Shown here: piece after piece, positions 48,271 through 57,412 of the stretch
Numbering within the stretch: position 1 is the stretch's first letter
How the letters are laid out: every line of letters starts with the position of its first letter
Assembly: GCA_947305005.1 (NCBI GenBank)
Contig: CAMZCM010000001.1
Coordinates: 124,001 to 188,000 of the forward strand
From: an uncultured Prevotellaceae bacterium
GTDB taxonomy: Bacteria; Bacteroidota; Bacteroidia; Bacteroidales; Bacteroidaceae
Reading direction: 5' to 3'
Length of the DNA stretch: 64,000 nucleotides
Notes under the pieces: generated by a model
Told to the model about the DNA's origin: nothing
Database searches by the model: none
Seen by the model: only the letters and a program-made list of their open reading frames with translations
Position numbers and translations under genes: made by a program

Positions 48271-50685
48271 ATGATGAAACGACAGTTTTTGAGTTTATTC
48301 TTGATTATTTTTCATTTGTCATTTTGCATAGCGCAGAGTGACTACAAGATGGCTGGCCCTTATGAAGTGGTGGCCCGCGACGGTGAATTCCGAGGCAGTA
48401 AAGGTGGCAGCGAGCGCGATATGAAGGCGGCTTGGGACTTTGCCAAAGAAGGTAAACACGATGAGGCCTTGCGCATCATCAATGCCTATGCTGATAAGTT
48501 GCAGCGACTCGATGGTCATGATGCACCGCTCTGTCTGATTCAGGGCTATTGGCTTTGTCGTGCGATGATGATTGAGAAGGCTCATCGGACACCGGCTTGG
48601 GAAGCGATGCTGCGTCGTGCGATGGTGCCGACGATGGATCGATTTGAGGCGAACTCACCTTATGCCAACGGCAACTGGGGTGCCATCGTGAACCGCTTCC
48701 GTATGGCATGTGCTCTCGCCGTCGATGACAAAGGAATGTATCAGGCTGCCATCGACTATTATCTGCACGCCAACGACAACGGAGCGCTGCCTAACTATGT
48801 CAGCGAGACGGGCCAGTGTCAGGAGACAGGACGCGACCAAGGTCATGCCCAATTGGGCTTAGGTGCTATGTGCGAGATCTGCGAGATGGCGTGGATGCAA
48901 GGAGATGATTTGTGGGGAGCGCTTGACAACCGTCTGATGAAAGGACTTGAATACACCGTTAAATATAATCTCGGGTACGATGTTCCCTTTGAGACGTGGA
49001 CAGACTGCACAGGGCTCTATAACGATTGGACGGAACCAGGTGCTATGGGGCGCGGTCGCATTTGGACCATCTATGAACAGCCTTACAACCATTATGTGAA
49101 GCGCAAAGGACAGAAGATGCCCTACACGAAAAAGTTGCTTGACATGCAACGGAAGGCCAAGAAGCGTGGAGAGCTGAAGTCGGGCATTGAAAGCGGCGAG
49201 TTTCGGGTGCCAGGTGTCACAGAAGGACAGAAACTGCATCAAGTGTTCACTTACCCCGCCCCTGAAGGTGCTCCCTTGAAACATGACTACGATGTGTATA
49301 TCCAGCCGCGTGGTCAAAAGGAGTGGACGAAGATAGACACCTATATGGCGAAGGTGAATGCGCCTGTACCGCAAGTGAAAAGTGAAGGAGTGAAAAATGA
49401 AAAATTTGAAATACTTTCGGGAACAGGGCACAAGGTGAGTGAGATTTCTTATTGTTTCTTCGATTTTACGGGTGATGTGTTTGTGAAGGTGATCAGCAAG
49501 AAAAAGAAGTTCAAGAGTGCCAGGATTCGTCCGGACTATCGCGGCACGATAGCCAATGTGCAGAATGACTCGACTGTGCAGTTCCTGCTGTTCCAACCGG
49601 AAAATGTCAGTGTAGAGTTCGATGGAAACATCACCGACAACCTGTTGGTGTTTACCTCGAAACCGACTATTAGCAAAGAAGATGCCGAGAAAACTGCCAA
49701 TACACAGGGCCGCGCCTTCCGCTACTATCCTGCTGGGATGTACACGGAAGAGACAATCAAGGTACCGTCGAATACCACGGTCTATCTCGATGGTGGCAGT
49801 TATTTTTCTGGCACCTTTGCTATAGAGGACGCTGAGAACGTAAGTATCCTTGGGCGTGGCATTGCCCGTCCAATGAAAGGCTATGAGGGTTGTCATATAC
49901 ATCGCTCCAAGAACGTATTGATCGACGGACTGATTGTGAACACCTGCCCCATTGGTGGTAGCATCGACGTGAGGCTTCATGATGTGCGGAGCATCTCTCA
50001 TCCACAATGGGGTGACGGACTGAATGTCTTTGGCGGAAGCAGCGACATCCTCTACGACCGTGTGTTCTGCCGTAATAGCGATGATTGTACCACAGCCTAT
50101 GCCACTCGCAAAGGCTTCAACGGTTCCGTTCGTAATGTCCGCATGACGAACTCGACATTGTGGGCCGACGTGGCTCATCCCATCTTCATCGGACTGCATG
50201 GAGCTGCTGCAGGTCCTAATTCAGAACTGCGCGATACGGTGGAGAACCTGCGCTATGAAAACATCGATATCATCTGCCAAGCCGAATCGCAAGTTGATTA
50301 CCAAGGCTGCCTCGCCATCAACTGCGGCGACAACAACATGGTGCGTAACATAACGTTCGACAACATCCGCATCGAAGGCATCCGTCAGGGATGCATCACG
50401 CAGGTCAAGGTAGGATGGAATCAGAAGTATTGCAAAGCCCCGGGCCTCGGCGTCGAAGACATCACTTTCCGCAATATCCGCTATTATGGTGCGCAACCCT
50501 ATATGTCTGTCATCAATGGCTACAACGAAAACCGCAAGGTGAAAAACATCACCTTCGAAGGTCTGAAAATCAACGGCCAACAAATTTACGACGATATGCC
50601 CGGTAAACCCAAATGGTATCAGACCGCCGACTACGTCCCCATGTTCGTGGGTAACCATGTGGAAGGCTTGACATTCAAGAAATAA
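48271..50685 (+). CDS. Alginate-lyase-like domain fused to a right-handed beta-helix (GH28-like) domain
   Basis: The 804-residue secreted protein has a signal peptide (MMKRQFLSLFLIIFHLSFCIAQ). Residues about 30-300 form an (alpha/alpha)n domain of the alginate-lyase superfamily (PF05426-like), with NWGAIVNRFRMACALAV and the motif TGQCQETGRDQGHAQLGLGAM. A beta-rich linker holds a repeat-encoded segment near residues 368-380 (VKSEGVKNEKFE). Residues about 440-800 form a parallel beta-helix, with CRNSDDCTTAY like the GH28 DD motif. This suggests one protein combining lyase and polygalacturonase- or dextranase-like activity. Substrate unknown; the uronic-acid context and GH88 neighbour fit. It leads the operon. 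Confidence 0.78.
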   Translation: MMKRQFLSLFLIIFHLSFCIAQSDYKMAGPYEVVARDGEFRGSKGGSERDMKAAWDFAKEGKHDEALRIINAYADKLQRLDGHDAPLCLIQGYWLCRAMMIEKAHRTPAWEAMLRRAMVPTMDRFEANSPYANGNWGAIVNRFRMACALAVDDKGMYQAAIDYYLHANDNGALPNYVSETGQCQETGRDQGHAQLGLGAMCEICEMAWMQGDDLWGALDNRLMKGLEYTVKYNLGYDVPFETWTDCTGLYNDWTEPGAMGRGRIWTIYEQPYNHYVKRKGQKMPYTKKLLDMQRKAKKRGELKSGIESGEFRVPGVTEGQKLHQVFTYPAPEGAPLKHDYDVYIQPRGQKEWTKIDTYMAKVNAPVPQVKSEGVKNEKFEILSGTGHKVSEISYCFFDFTGDVFVKVISKKKKFKSARIRPDYRGTIANVQNDSTVQFLLFQPENVSVEFDGNITDNLLVFTSKPTISKEDAEKTANTQGRAFRYYPAGMYTEETIKVPSNTTVYLDGGSYFSGTFAIEDAENVSILGRGIARPMKGYEGCHIHRSKNVLIDGLIVNTCPIGGSIDVRLHDVRSISHPQWGDGLNVFGGSSDILYDRVFCRNSDDCTTAYATRKGFNGSVRNVRMTNSTLWADVAHPIFIGLHGAAAGPNSELRDTVENLRYENIDIICQAESQVDYQGCLAINCGDNNMVRNITFDNIRIEGIRQGCITQVKVGWNQKYCKAPGLGVEDITFRNIRYYGAQPYMSVINGYNENRKVKNITFEGLKINGQQIYDDMPGKPKWYQTADYVPMFVGNHVEGLTFKK
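48306..48326. repeat. Heptamer tract, 3 units, in the signal peptide of the fused lyase
   Basis: The units are ttatttt, catttgt and cattttg. They encode the hydrophobic core IIFHLSFC. Confidence 0.7.
49375..49410. repeat. Heptamer tract, 5 units, in the fused lyase gene
   Basis: The units are gtgaaaa, gtgaagga (8 bp), gtgaaaa, atgaaaa and atttgaa. They encode VKSEGVKNEKFE. The 8-bp unit makes the tract 36 bp, which is 12 codons. Confidence 0.85.
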
Positions 50686-50703
50686 TTTGAATATAACACC
50701 ATT

Positions 50704-52602
50704 ATGAAACGTATTCTTACCTTCGCATTTTTCATTTTTAACTTTTCATTTTTCATTTCGTCGCAGACGACCGATCGTGGTTTCATCCACCCAGGTGGTT
50801 TGCATACCCAAGCCGACTTTGATCGTGTGAAAGCACAGATTGCTGACGGCAACGCCAATGTCAAAAAGGCGTATCAAAAATTGAAGGTAGCGGAATATGC
50901 CCAAGCGTCTGTCACGACATCGCCTGTGGAGACCATTGTGCGTGGTGGCGGTTCAGGCGAGAATTATATCAATGCGGCTCGTGGAGCTACCATGGCTTAT
51001 CAGAATGCTTTGCGATGGAAGATTGCTGGCACGACAACAAATGCCAAGGCAGCCGTACGTATTCTCATGGCTTGGTGTAACAAAACGACGGATATCAGTG
51101 GCAACTCAGATGCTTGTCTGGCCGCAGGGCTTTATGGCTATCAATTTGCACAGGCTGCAGAGTTGATGCGTGATTATGAAGGGTGGAGTCGCGATGACTT
51201 TGCAAAATTCCAGCAATGGATGCTGACGTTGTGGTATCCTAAGGCCATAGGTTTTTTACGTTCTCGGAATGGCACATGGGAAAATAGTGGCAAATGGTGG
51301 CAGGCACCAGGTCACTATTGGAGTAACTGGGGCTTATGTAATGCGTTGTGCGTGATGTCTATTGGTATTCTCTGTGACAACGTGCAAATTTACAACGAAG
51401 CGATTTCCTTCATCAAATATGACCAGGTGGGCAACTATACCGAGCCGCCAGCTCTATACGACGTAACGGGTCACGAGGATTTCACAGGCAAGGTGATTCG
51501 AAATGATGGCCTGACAGATTTCTGGGGTAATCTCATTGTGACAACGTCACAGGTTCAAGGGTCCAAGTTCAAGGTGCAAGGAGGAGAAGAAGTGGAAGTT
51601 GGAGGATATGGCGAGTTGGGCCAGATGAACGAAAGCGGACGTGACACAGGTCATTCCGCAATGGCGCTGGGACTAGCCATAGATATCGCCAAAATGGCTT
51701 ATAATCAAGGTGACGACCTCTTTGCTTACATGAACCATCGTCTGGCAGCTGGCATCGAATATGTGGCAGCACAGACACAGAGCGTTGAGGGACTACCGTG
51801 GATGAATTACCACTATGGTACGAACGGTCTTTATTACAGTGACGGCCGTACGTGGGTGATGACAGAACCTGCCCTCGGTGCACAGATGCGACCCTATTGG
51901 GGTACGGTCATTGGCATTTACGAAGGTGTGAAAGGTGTCACAATGCCCTTTTCTGAGAGGGCGTATGCTGATATGGGAATTGACGAGGGAGGTAAAGGCT
52001 CCACCAGCGGTGGCTATGACCACTTAGGCTACTCCGTACTGATGAACACTTACGAGCCACAGCTCTGTCCTGCCGAACAGATACCGACAGAACTGACACC
52101 GAAGATGGAATACAGCACTACGCTCACTGCCAGTCTCATCCCTAGTCTTGCGCAAGAGAAGAAGCGTGGGTTGGTCAGCGGAAAGGTTGCTTACCACAAT
52201 GAACTCGGAGCCCTCGTTAACACATACTCCACTACGAAGAGCGCACCTCTGGCCAAAGGGAAGACATTGCTTCTCAGTCCCCAGCTGCCCGAAGGTGAAG
52301 AGGACACAGGTCAATGGCAATGGAATACGGGTGAGACGACTCGTGAGATCACCGTCAATACAGACTGGAGCTATGTCTATCGTGTCACCTACACCAATCC
52401 CCGTGGCATTCAGAGCCACCTTGCATTTTTCATCGCCACAACAGATAAGGGGGACCCTGTGGGAATCGAAAGACTCAAACAAACCTCCACTCTTCTAAAG
52501 GGAGTAGAGCAAGGGAGAATCTTCAACATGTCTGGTCAGAGACTGAAGACGGTGAAGAAAGGTATCAATATCATCAACGGCAAACAGTGCCTCTTTATTT
52601 AG
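50704..52602 (+). CDS. Secreted alginate-lyase-like protein with sorting-type C-terminus
   Basis: The 632-residue protein has a signal peptide (MKRILTFAFFIFNFSFFISSQ) whose core comes from a heptamer tract. Residues about 30-440 form an alginate-lyase superfamily (alpha/alpha) domain, with AQAAELMRDYEGW, NWGLCNALCVMSIGI and NESGRDTGHSAMALGLAIDIAKMAY (about 308-330), the same GRDxGH motif as in the upstream fused protein. An Ig-like domain follows (about 530-600), then the end motif MSGQRLKTVKKGINIINGKQCLF in separate pieces. It probably cleaves uronic-acid glycans by beta-elimination. Residues about 283-293 (QVQGSKFKVQG) come from a further heptamer tract. It starts 18 bases after the fused gene. 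Confidence 0.8.
   Translation: MKRILTFAFFIFNFSFFISSQTTDRGFIHPGGLHTQADFDRVKAQIADGNANVKKAYQKLKVAEYAQASVTTSPVETIVRGGGSGENYINAARGATMAYQNALRWKIAGTTTNAKAAVRILMAWCNKTTDISGNSDACLAAGLYGYQFAQAAELMRDYEGWSRDDFAKFQQWMLTLWYPKAIGFLRSRNGTWENSGKWWQAPGHYWSNWGLCNALCVMSIGILCDNVQIYNEAISFIKYDQVGNYTEPPALYDVTGHEDFTGKVIRNDGLTDFWGNLIVTTSQVQGSKFKVQGGEEVEVGGYGELGQMNESGRDTGHSAMALGLAIDIAKMAYNQGDDLFAYMNHRLAAGIEYVAAQTQSVEGLPWMNYHYGTNGLYYSDGRTWVMTEPALGAQMRPYWGTVIGIYEGVKGVTMPFSERAYADMGIDEGGKGSTSGGYDHLGYSVLMNTYEPQLCPAEQIPTELTPKMEYSTTLTASLIPSLAQEKKRGLVSGKVAYHNELGALVNTYSTTKSAPLAKGKTLLLSPQLPEGEEDTGQWQWNTGETTREITVNTDWSYVYRVTYTNPRGIQSHLAFFIATTDKGDPVGIERLKQTSTLLKGVEQGRIFNMSGQRLKTVKKGINIINGKQCLFI
50726..50760. repeat. Heptamer tract, 5 units, in the signal peptide of the second lyase
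   Basis: The units are cattttt, cattttt, aactttt, cattttt and catttcg. They encode FFIFNFSFFIS, the whole hydrophobic core. Confidence 0.88.
51553..51580. repeat. Heptamer tract, 4 units of a different sequence, in the second lyase
   Basis: The units are gttcaag, ggtccaa, gttcaag and gtgcaag. They encode QGSKFKVQG in frame. Confidence 0.8.
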
Positions 52603-52611
52603 CAATGACCT

Positions 52612-53922
52612 ATGAAGTCAATATTACGTTCTTTATTCATCCTCATTTCTTTGTTTTTCGTTTCCCCGATCGTAGCTGTAGGACCAAGTGGCATATATCA
52701 GTGGTCTGTAGCATTGAAAGGGTATATCTCGACCGAGACAGGTAAGGCTCCGACAGCTTACTTGTGGATCCCTGAGGGCTGCCAGCAAGTTAAGGCTGTG
52801 GTATTTGCCCAGCAGAACATGACGGAAGAGATGATTTTCAAGATGCCCGTATTCCAGAAAAGAATGCAGGAGTTAGGGGTTGGCTTGATATGGGTAGCGC
52901 CTTGGTTTACTCAAAACTGGGACCCGACGACAGGTTGTCAACAGACCTTTGAAGAAATGATGGTGGGATTGGCAGGACAGAGCGGACATCAAGAGCTGGA
53001 ACGAGTACCTGTCATTCCCTTGGGACACTCAGCACAGGCCACCTTTCCCTGGAATTTCGCCGCCTGGAACCCTGATCGTACTCTCTGCATCATCTCGTTT
53101 CATGGCGATGCCCCACGTACCAATCTTTGTGGCTACGGAACAGCGAATGTGGAATGGGGACGTAAACGTAATATCGACGGCATTCCTGGACTGATGATTG
53201 AAGGGGAGTACGAATGGTGGGAGGCGCGTGTGCGTCCGGCGCTGGCTTTCCAGATGATGTACCCAAAGGCATGTATCTCGTTTCTTTGTGATGCCGGCAG
53301 CGGCCACTTCGAGTGTATGCCCGAGACAGCGGAGTACATCGCCAAGTTCATCGAGAAAGCAATGGACCAGCGTATGCTGAACGATGGCACACTAAAGAAG
53401 TTGAATCCTAAAGACGGTTGGCTTGCTTGCCGTTATAATCCCGACCTCCAGCCAAACGATGGCGATGAAGCCCAAGATGACATATTCCAATTAACAATTA
53501 ACAATTCACAATTAACGGCTGGGAATGCCCAGCGTCCAGCCCCCGCACCTTATTCTTTATATCAGGGTGACCGCCACGATGCCTTCTGGTATTTCGACCG
53601 TGAGATGGCCGAATTGACCGAAGCCCGTTACGCGGAGACACGTGGCAAGCAAACAAGGACGATTGAGGTGGGTAAACCCCAATGGAGTGCCGATAGTAAG
53701 ACCGTCACCATCAGAGCCCCCAAAGATGTCCGCATCGAGGTCATCAGTGGCCCCCTCCAATTCTTTACTTTTCACTCTTCACTTTTCACTTTCAAGGTCT
53801 ATCCCTACGAGGCCGGTCTCGACAATCCCAAACGGTCTTTTACTTCCTGGCTTATAGCCATTCGCGATGGAGACAATACTTATAAGCGAGTGGTGAAACC
53901 CATAGAGATTAAAATACGCTAA
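52612..53922 (+). CDS. Secreted alpha/beta-hydrolase-type esterase, unassigned family
   Basis: The 436-residue protein has a signal peptide (to about residue 22) and an alpha/beta-hydrolase pattern. It has PTAYLWIPEGCQQVKAVVFAQQNM, the nucleophile elbow PLGHSAQA with Ser140, and a late DAGSGHFECMPE that may carry the catalytic His. In a polysaccharide locus this is likely a carbohydrate esterase removing acetyl or similar groups. A C-terminal part (about 295-436) has a beta-sandwich look and two repeat-encoded stretches, QLTINNSQLTAGN (tract 53491) and FFTFHSSLFTFK (tract 53766). I cannot assign a CE family. Confidence 0.65.
   Translation: MKSILRSLFILISLFFVSPIVAVGPSGIYQWSVALKGYISTETGKAPTAYLWIPEGCQQVKAVVFAQQNMTEEMIFKMPVFQKRMQELGVGLIWVAPWFTQNWDPTTGCQQTFEEMMVGLAGQSGHQELERVPVIPLGHSAQATFPWNFAAWNPDRTLCIISFHGDAPRTNLCGYGTANVEWGRKRNIDGIPGLMIEGEYEWWEARVRPALAFQMMYPKACISFLCDAGSGHFECMPETAEYIAKFIEKAMDQRMLNDGTLKKLNPKDGWLACRYNPDLQPNDGDEAQDDIFQLTINNSQLTAGNAQRPAPAPYSLYQGDRHDAFWYFDREMAELTEARYAETRGKQTRTIEVGKPQWSADSKTVTIRAPKDVRIEVISGPLQFFTFHSSLFTFKVYPYEAGLDNPKRSFTSWLIAIRDGDNTYKRVVKPIEIKIR
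53491..53518. repeat. Heptamer tract, 4 units, in the esterase gene
   Basis: The units are ttaacaa, ttaacaa, ttcacaa and ttaacgg. They encode LTINNSQLT in frame. Confidence 0.88.
53766..53793. repeat. Heptamer tract, 4 units, in the esterase gene
   Basis: The units are tactttt, cactctt, cactttt and cactttc. They encode FTFHSSLFTF, an unusually hydrophobic strand inside a soluble domain. Confidence 0.88.
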
Positions 53923-53933
53923 CAAGAAGCACA

Positions 53934-55733
53934 ATGAAGAAAGCCTTTCTGATTTTCTCATTTGTCATGTGTCATCTGTCATTTTGCTTTTCCCAGCAAA
54001 ACGTGCAACCATTTGCGCTGACAGATGTGAAGTTGTTGCCGAGTCGATTCCAACGGAATATGCAGCGCGATTCGGCATGGATAGCCTGTATTTCGGTTAA
54101 TCGCCTGTTGCACTCATTCCGTAACACGGCTGGTGTCTATACTGCTCTCGAGGGTGGCTATGATGCAGGTCTGAAACTGGGTGGCTGGGAGTCGCTCGAC
54201 TGCGACCTGCGCGGGCACATCACGGGTCACCTATTGTCGGCAATGGCCTATCTGCAGATGAAGGAGAAGGCTGATTCGTTGGTACAGGGACTGGCTGAGG
54301 TGCAAAAGCAATATGGCACAGGCTATCTCTCTGCTTTTGGAGAAGGATTGATAGACCGCAACATTCAGGGAAAGAGCGTTTGGGCACCGTTCTATACACT
54401 GCATAAGATACTGCAGGGACTCATTGACCAATATACTATGTGCCATAACGAGACTGCACTTGAAGTGGCGAAAGGGATGGGTGATTGGGCCTATAACAAG
54501 CTGAAGCCTCTCTCCGAGGAGACGCGCCTAAAGATGATCCGCAATGAGTTCGGCGGGTTCAACGAGGCCATGTATAACCTCTACAGCATCACCAAAAATG
54601 AAAAGTACCTCTGGGTGGCCCGTTTCTTCTATCATAATGACAAGATTGATCCTTTGAAACAGGGGAACGTGGATTTAGGTACGAACCATGCCAATACGTT
54701 TATTCCGAAACTGCTTGGTGAGTGTCGCAATTACGAGCTATTCGGAGATGAGGACAGCCGACGGGCTTCAGAGAACTTGTTCTGGACGCTGGTCAACGAC
54801 CATGCCTTTGTGACTGGTGAAGTCTCGGATAAGGAACATCTCTTTAATCCAGAGACTCAGAGTAAACATCTGACGGGCTACGATGGAGAGAACTGTTGTA
54901 CGTATAATTTATTGAAGCTTGCTGACCGTCTGTTCTGTTATCAGCCTGACAGCAAGATAGCCGACTACTATGAGCGAGCCCTTTACAACCACATCCTTGG
55001 TCAGCAGGATACGCTTACTTCAATGGTTTGCTACTTTACGCCCTTGATGACGGGTGGCTATCGTCTCTATAGTACTCGCGATAGTAGCTTCTGGTGTTGC
55101 GTAGGCTCAGGCTTCGAGAGTCATGCCAAGTATCAGTCAAGCATTTACTTTAAAAGCCTCACCCCCAGCCCCTCTCCGAATGGCGAGGGGAGTGGTTACC
55201 AAAAGACTCTCTATGTGAACTTGTTTATTCCTTCAGAACTGAAATGGAATGGTACGATTGTTCGTCAGGAAACAAGTTTCCCCGAATCGAATAAATCGAC
55301 GATTACCGCTTCATCGAAGATGAATATGAAGGTACGCTATCCCTATTGGGCAACATACATGAAGGTTAATGGCAAAAAAGTAAAGGCTGATGCAGAAGGC
55401 TATGTTGTCATCAAAGCCACCAAGAAGGCAGAAATAGAGTTCGGCATGAATCTTCACGAAGAAGCCACGAAGGATGATCCAACTCGTGTTGCCTTGTTCT
55501 ATGGTCCCATTGTCCTCGGTGGTCGTTTAGCCGATGTCGCTCATCCCTTCAGCGACCCTACAAAACACAATGACTACTACACCTTCGACTACGGCAAGCA
55601 TAACGATATCCAACTCGGTGAAGTCAAGCACCTTGACGGGCTTCGTTTCCAAAATGTCGATGGTACCCCTATTGCTCCCTTCTACGACCTTCAGCATTGC
55701 CGCTACGTAGTCTATTGGAAAAAGAATAAGTAA
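53934..55733 (+). CDS. GH127-type beta-L-arabinofuranosidase with an embedded palindromic element
   Basis: The 599-residue protein has a heptamer-built signal peptide (MKKAFLIFSFVMCHLSFCFSQ) and a DUF1680/GH127 (alpha/alpha)6 domain. Glu319-Asn-Cys321-Cys322 (DGENCCTYNLLKL) and Cys388-Cys389 (FWCCVGSGFESHAKY) match the zinc-binding Glu and three Cys of GH127, where one Cys is the nucleophile. It releases beta-L-arabinofuranose; GH146 is an alternative. Residues about 408-421 (SLTPSPSPNGEGSG) are encoded by a C-rich palindromic element (55157-55195) in a loop just before the C-terminal beta-sandwich. It starts 11 bases after the esterase gene. Confidence 0.87.
   Translation: MKKAFLIFSFVMCHLSFCFSQQNVQPFALTDVKLLPSRFQRNMQRDSAWIACISVNRLLHSFRNTAGVYTALEGGYDAGLKLGGWESLDCDLRGHITGHLLSAMAYLQMKEKADSLVQGLAEVQKQYGTGYLSAFGEGLIDRNIQGKSVWAPFYTLHKILQGLIDQYTMCHNETALEVAKGMGDWAYNKLKPLSEETRLKMIRNEFGGFNEAMYNLYSITKNEKYLWVARFFYHNDKIDPLKQGNVDLGTNHANTFIPKLLGECRNYELFGDEDSRRASENLFWTLVNDHAFVTGEVSDKEHLFNPETQSKHLTGYDGENCCTYNLLKLADRLFCYQPDSKIADYYERALYNHILGQQDTLTSMVCYFTPLMTGGYRLYSTRDSSFWCCVGSGFESHAKYQSSIYFKSLTPSPSPNGEGSGYQKTLYVNLFIPSELKWNGTIVRQETSFPESNKSTITASSKMNMKVRYPYWATYMKVNGKKVKADAEGYVVIKATKKAEIEFGMNLHEEATKDDPTRVALFYGPIVLGGRLADVAHPFSDPTKHNDYYTFDYGKHNDIQLGEVKHLDGLRFQNVDGTPIAPFYDLQHCRYVVYWKKNK
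53959..53986. repeat. Heptamer tract, 4 units, in the GH127 signal peptide
   Basis: The units are catttgt, catgtgt, catctgt and cattttg. They encode FVMCHLSFC, the signal-peptide core. Confidence 0.88.
55157..55195. repeat. C-rich palindromic element inside the GH127 gene (copy 3)
   Basis: CCTCACCCCCAGCCCC is followed by CTCTCC-gaat-GGCGAG-type pairing. It aligns with the reverse complement of 20830-20865. It encodes LTPSPSPNGEGSG in frame. Confidence 0.8.
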
Positions 55734-55768
55734 AGACTTCGTTATAATCGTATTTATAATAAAACGAT

Positions 55769-57406
55769 ATGATGAGAAAGACACTTCTGTGTTTATCACT
55801 TTTCACTATTCACTTTTCACTATTCACTAGTCCCACAAAGGCACAGGGCGTATGGTGCCCTGACCGTGGTGACGGGACCTACACGAATCCTGTGCTCTAT
55901 GCCGACTATAGCGATCCGGATGTGTGTGCCGTGGGTAATGACTATTACCTGACAGCCTCATCCTTTAATTGTATTCCTGGTTTGCCTATCTTACATTCCA
56001 AAGACTTGGTGAATTGGGAGATTATAGGTTATGCGTTACAGGAGCAGGAACCTAAGGAACTGTTCGATAAGCCCCAGCACGGAAAAGGTGTATGGGCTCC
56101 CGCCATCCGCCACCACGAGGGTGAGTTCTATATCTATTGGGGTGACCCCGACCAAGGCATCTTCATGGTAAAGACAAAAGACCCGGCAGGAACTTGGGAT
56201 AACCCCGTCTGTGTAATTCCAGGTAAAGGTATGATTGACCCCTGTCCGTTGTGGGACGATGACGGACGCTGCTATTTGGTCAATGGTTGGGCTGGCTCGC
56301 GTGCCGGTTTCAATTCTGTACTGACAGTGAGGGAACTCTCCGCCGATGGTACACACGTCATTGGTCAACCTCGCATCGTCTTCGATGGTGGTCAAGAGAA
56401 CCATACCACAGAAGGGCCGAAGTTTTACAAGCGTGATGGCTGGTACTGGATTATGTGTCCGGCCGGAGGTGTGGCGATGGGCTGGCAGTTGGCTATGCGA
56501 AGCAAGTCACCCTACGGTCCCTACGAATGGAAACGGGTGATGTGTCAGGGGAAGACCGACATCAACGGCCCGCATCAGGGTGCTTGGGTGCATACTGCTT
56601 TCGGTGAAGACTGGTTCCTTCATTTCAACGATAAAGGCGCGTACGGCCGTGTCGTTTATCTGCAACCGGTCGATTGGTCAAGCGGTTGGCCGATGATTGG
56701 CAAGAATGGCGAGCCCGTGACTACCTTTCGGAAACCGAAAGTTAGTGAAAAGGTAAAAGTGAAAAATGAAAAATTAAATCCGCAGGAGTCCGACGAGTTC
56801 AACAATGGTCAAATGGGACTTCAATGGCAGTGGCACGCCAACTATCATCAGTTCTACGGAATGCCCACAGCCAATGGCACCATGCGACTTTATACTTATG
56901 ACTTGGAGGGTTCTTTATGGGACACTCCCAACTTGTTGCTTCAAAAGCCTGCGGCACCTCGTTTCACGGCTACGGCCAAGGTACGTTTTGCCTCAAAAGA
57001 AGATGCCCAATATGGTGGACTCTTGATGATGGGTCGCGACTATTCCGCATTGGTCGTTTGTCGCGAAGGTGACACGTTCCGACTCCAGCGTCACACCTGC
57101 ATCGGCGCCGATAGTGGACAGGCGGAACAAGTCACAGATCTTGCTACGCTACAGCCCACGGAGCGCGACACCATCCCCTACGCTCCCGCCATCTACCTTG
57201 ACATTTATCTGCGCATGACCGTCAAAGATGGTATCTGCAACTATAGCTACAGTCTTGACGGCAAGCGCTTCAGGGACGCCGGCGACAGTTTCACCATGAA
57301 GGAGGGAAAATGGATTGGCGCCAAGTTCGGTTTCGTGGCCGAACAAAGAAACAGACAGTCTAATCGTGGCTGGTTGGATGTGGATTGGATACATATAACA
57401 AAATAA
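55769..57406 (+). CDS. Glycoside hydrolase family 43 with C-terminal beta-sandwich
   Basis: The 545-residue protein has a signal peptide (MMRKTLLCLSLFTIHFSLFTSPTKAQ) built from five heptamers. The GH43 propeller has YADYSDPDV (base Asp49), GMIDPCPLWDDDGRCYLV and NHTTEGPKFYKRDGWYWIM (acid Glu near 214). A C-terminal GH43_C2-type beta-sandwich occupies about 345-545, with LQWQWHANYHQFYG and YGGLLMMGRDYSALVV. Likely alpha-L-arabinofuranosidase or beta-xylosidase. The linker (about 325-337, SEKVKVKNEKLN) is encoded by the tract at 56745. It is 35 bases after the GH127 gene and 6 before GH97. Confidence 0.9.
   Translation: MMRKTLLCLSLFTIHFSLFTSPTKAQGVWCPDRGDGTYTNPVLYADYSDPDVCAVGNDYYLTASSFNCIPGLPILHSKDLVNWEIIGYALQEQEPKELFDKPQHGKGVWAPAIRHHEGEFYIYWGDPDQGIFMVKTKDPAGTWDNPVCVIPGKGMIDPCPLWDDDGRCYLVNGWAGSRAGFNSVLTVRELSADGTHVIGQPRIVFDGGQENHTTEGPKFYKRDGWYWIMCPAGGVAMGWQLAMRSKSPYGPYEWKRVMCQGKTDINGPHQGAWVHTAFGEDWFLHFNDKGAYGRVVYLQPVDWSSGWPMIGKNGEPVTTFRKPKVSEKVKVKNEKLNPQESDEFNNGQMGLQWQWHANYHQFYGMPTANGTMRLYTYDLEGSLWDTPNLLLQKPAAPRFTATAKVRFASKEDAQYGGLLMMGRDYSALVVCREGDTFRLQRHTCIGADSGQAEQVTDLATLQPTERDTIPYAPAIYLDIYLRMTVKDGICNYSYSLDGKRFRDAGDSFTMKEGKWIGAKFGFVAEQRNRQSNRGWLDVDWIHITK
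55797..55831. repeat. Heptamer tract, 5 units, in the GH43 signal peptide
   Basis: The units are cactttt, cactatt, cactttt, cactatt and cactagt. They encode SLFTIHFSLFTS, where the FT-I/L-HFS pattern shows the repeat directly. Confidence 0.92.
56745..56779. repeat. Heptamer tract, 5 units, in the GH43 interdomain linker
   Basis: The units are gtgaaaa, ggtaaaa, gtgaaaa, atgaaaa and attaaat. They encode SEKVKVKNEKLN between the propeller and the beta-sandwich. Confidence 0.9.
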
Positions 57407-57412
57407 AGACTC

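Noticed and set aside
48859..50199. A 446-codon open frame on the minus strand
   Set aside because: It lies wholly within the fused lyase/beta-helix gene. The plus-strand protein has a signal peptide and clear domain motifs, and the antisense product has none.
53766..53793. A membrane helix in the esterase (FTFHSSLFTF)
   Set aside because: The hydrophobic stretch is too short for a membrane span and is fully explained by the heptamer repeat in its signal-peptide-like orientation.
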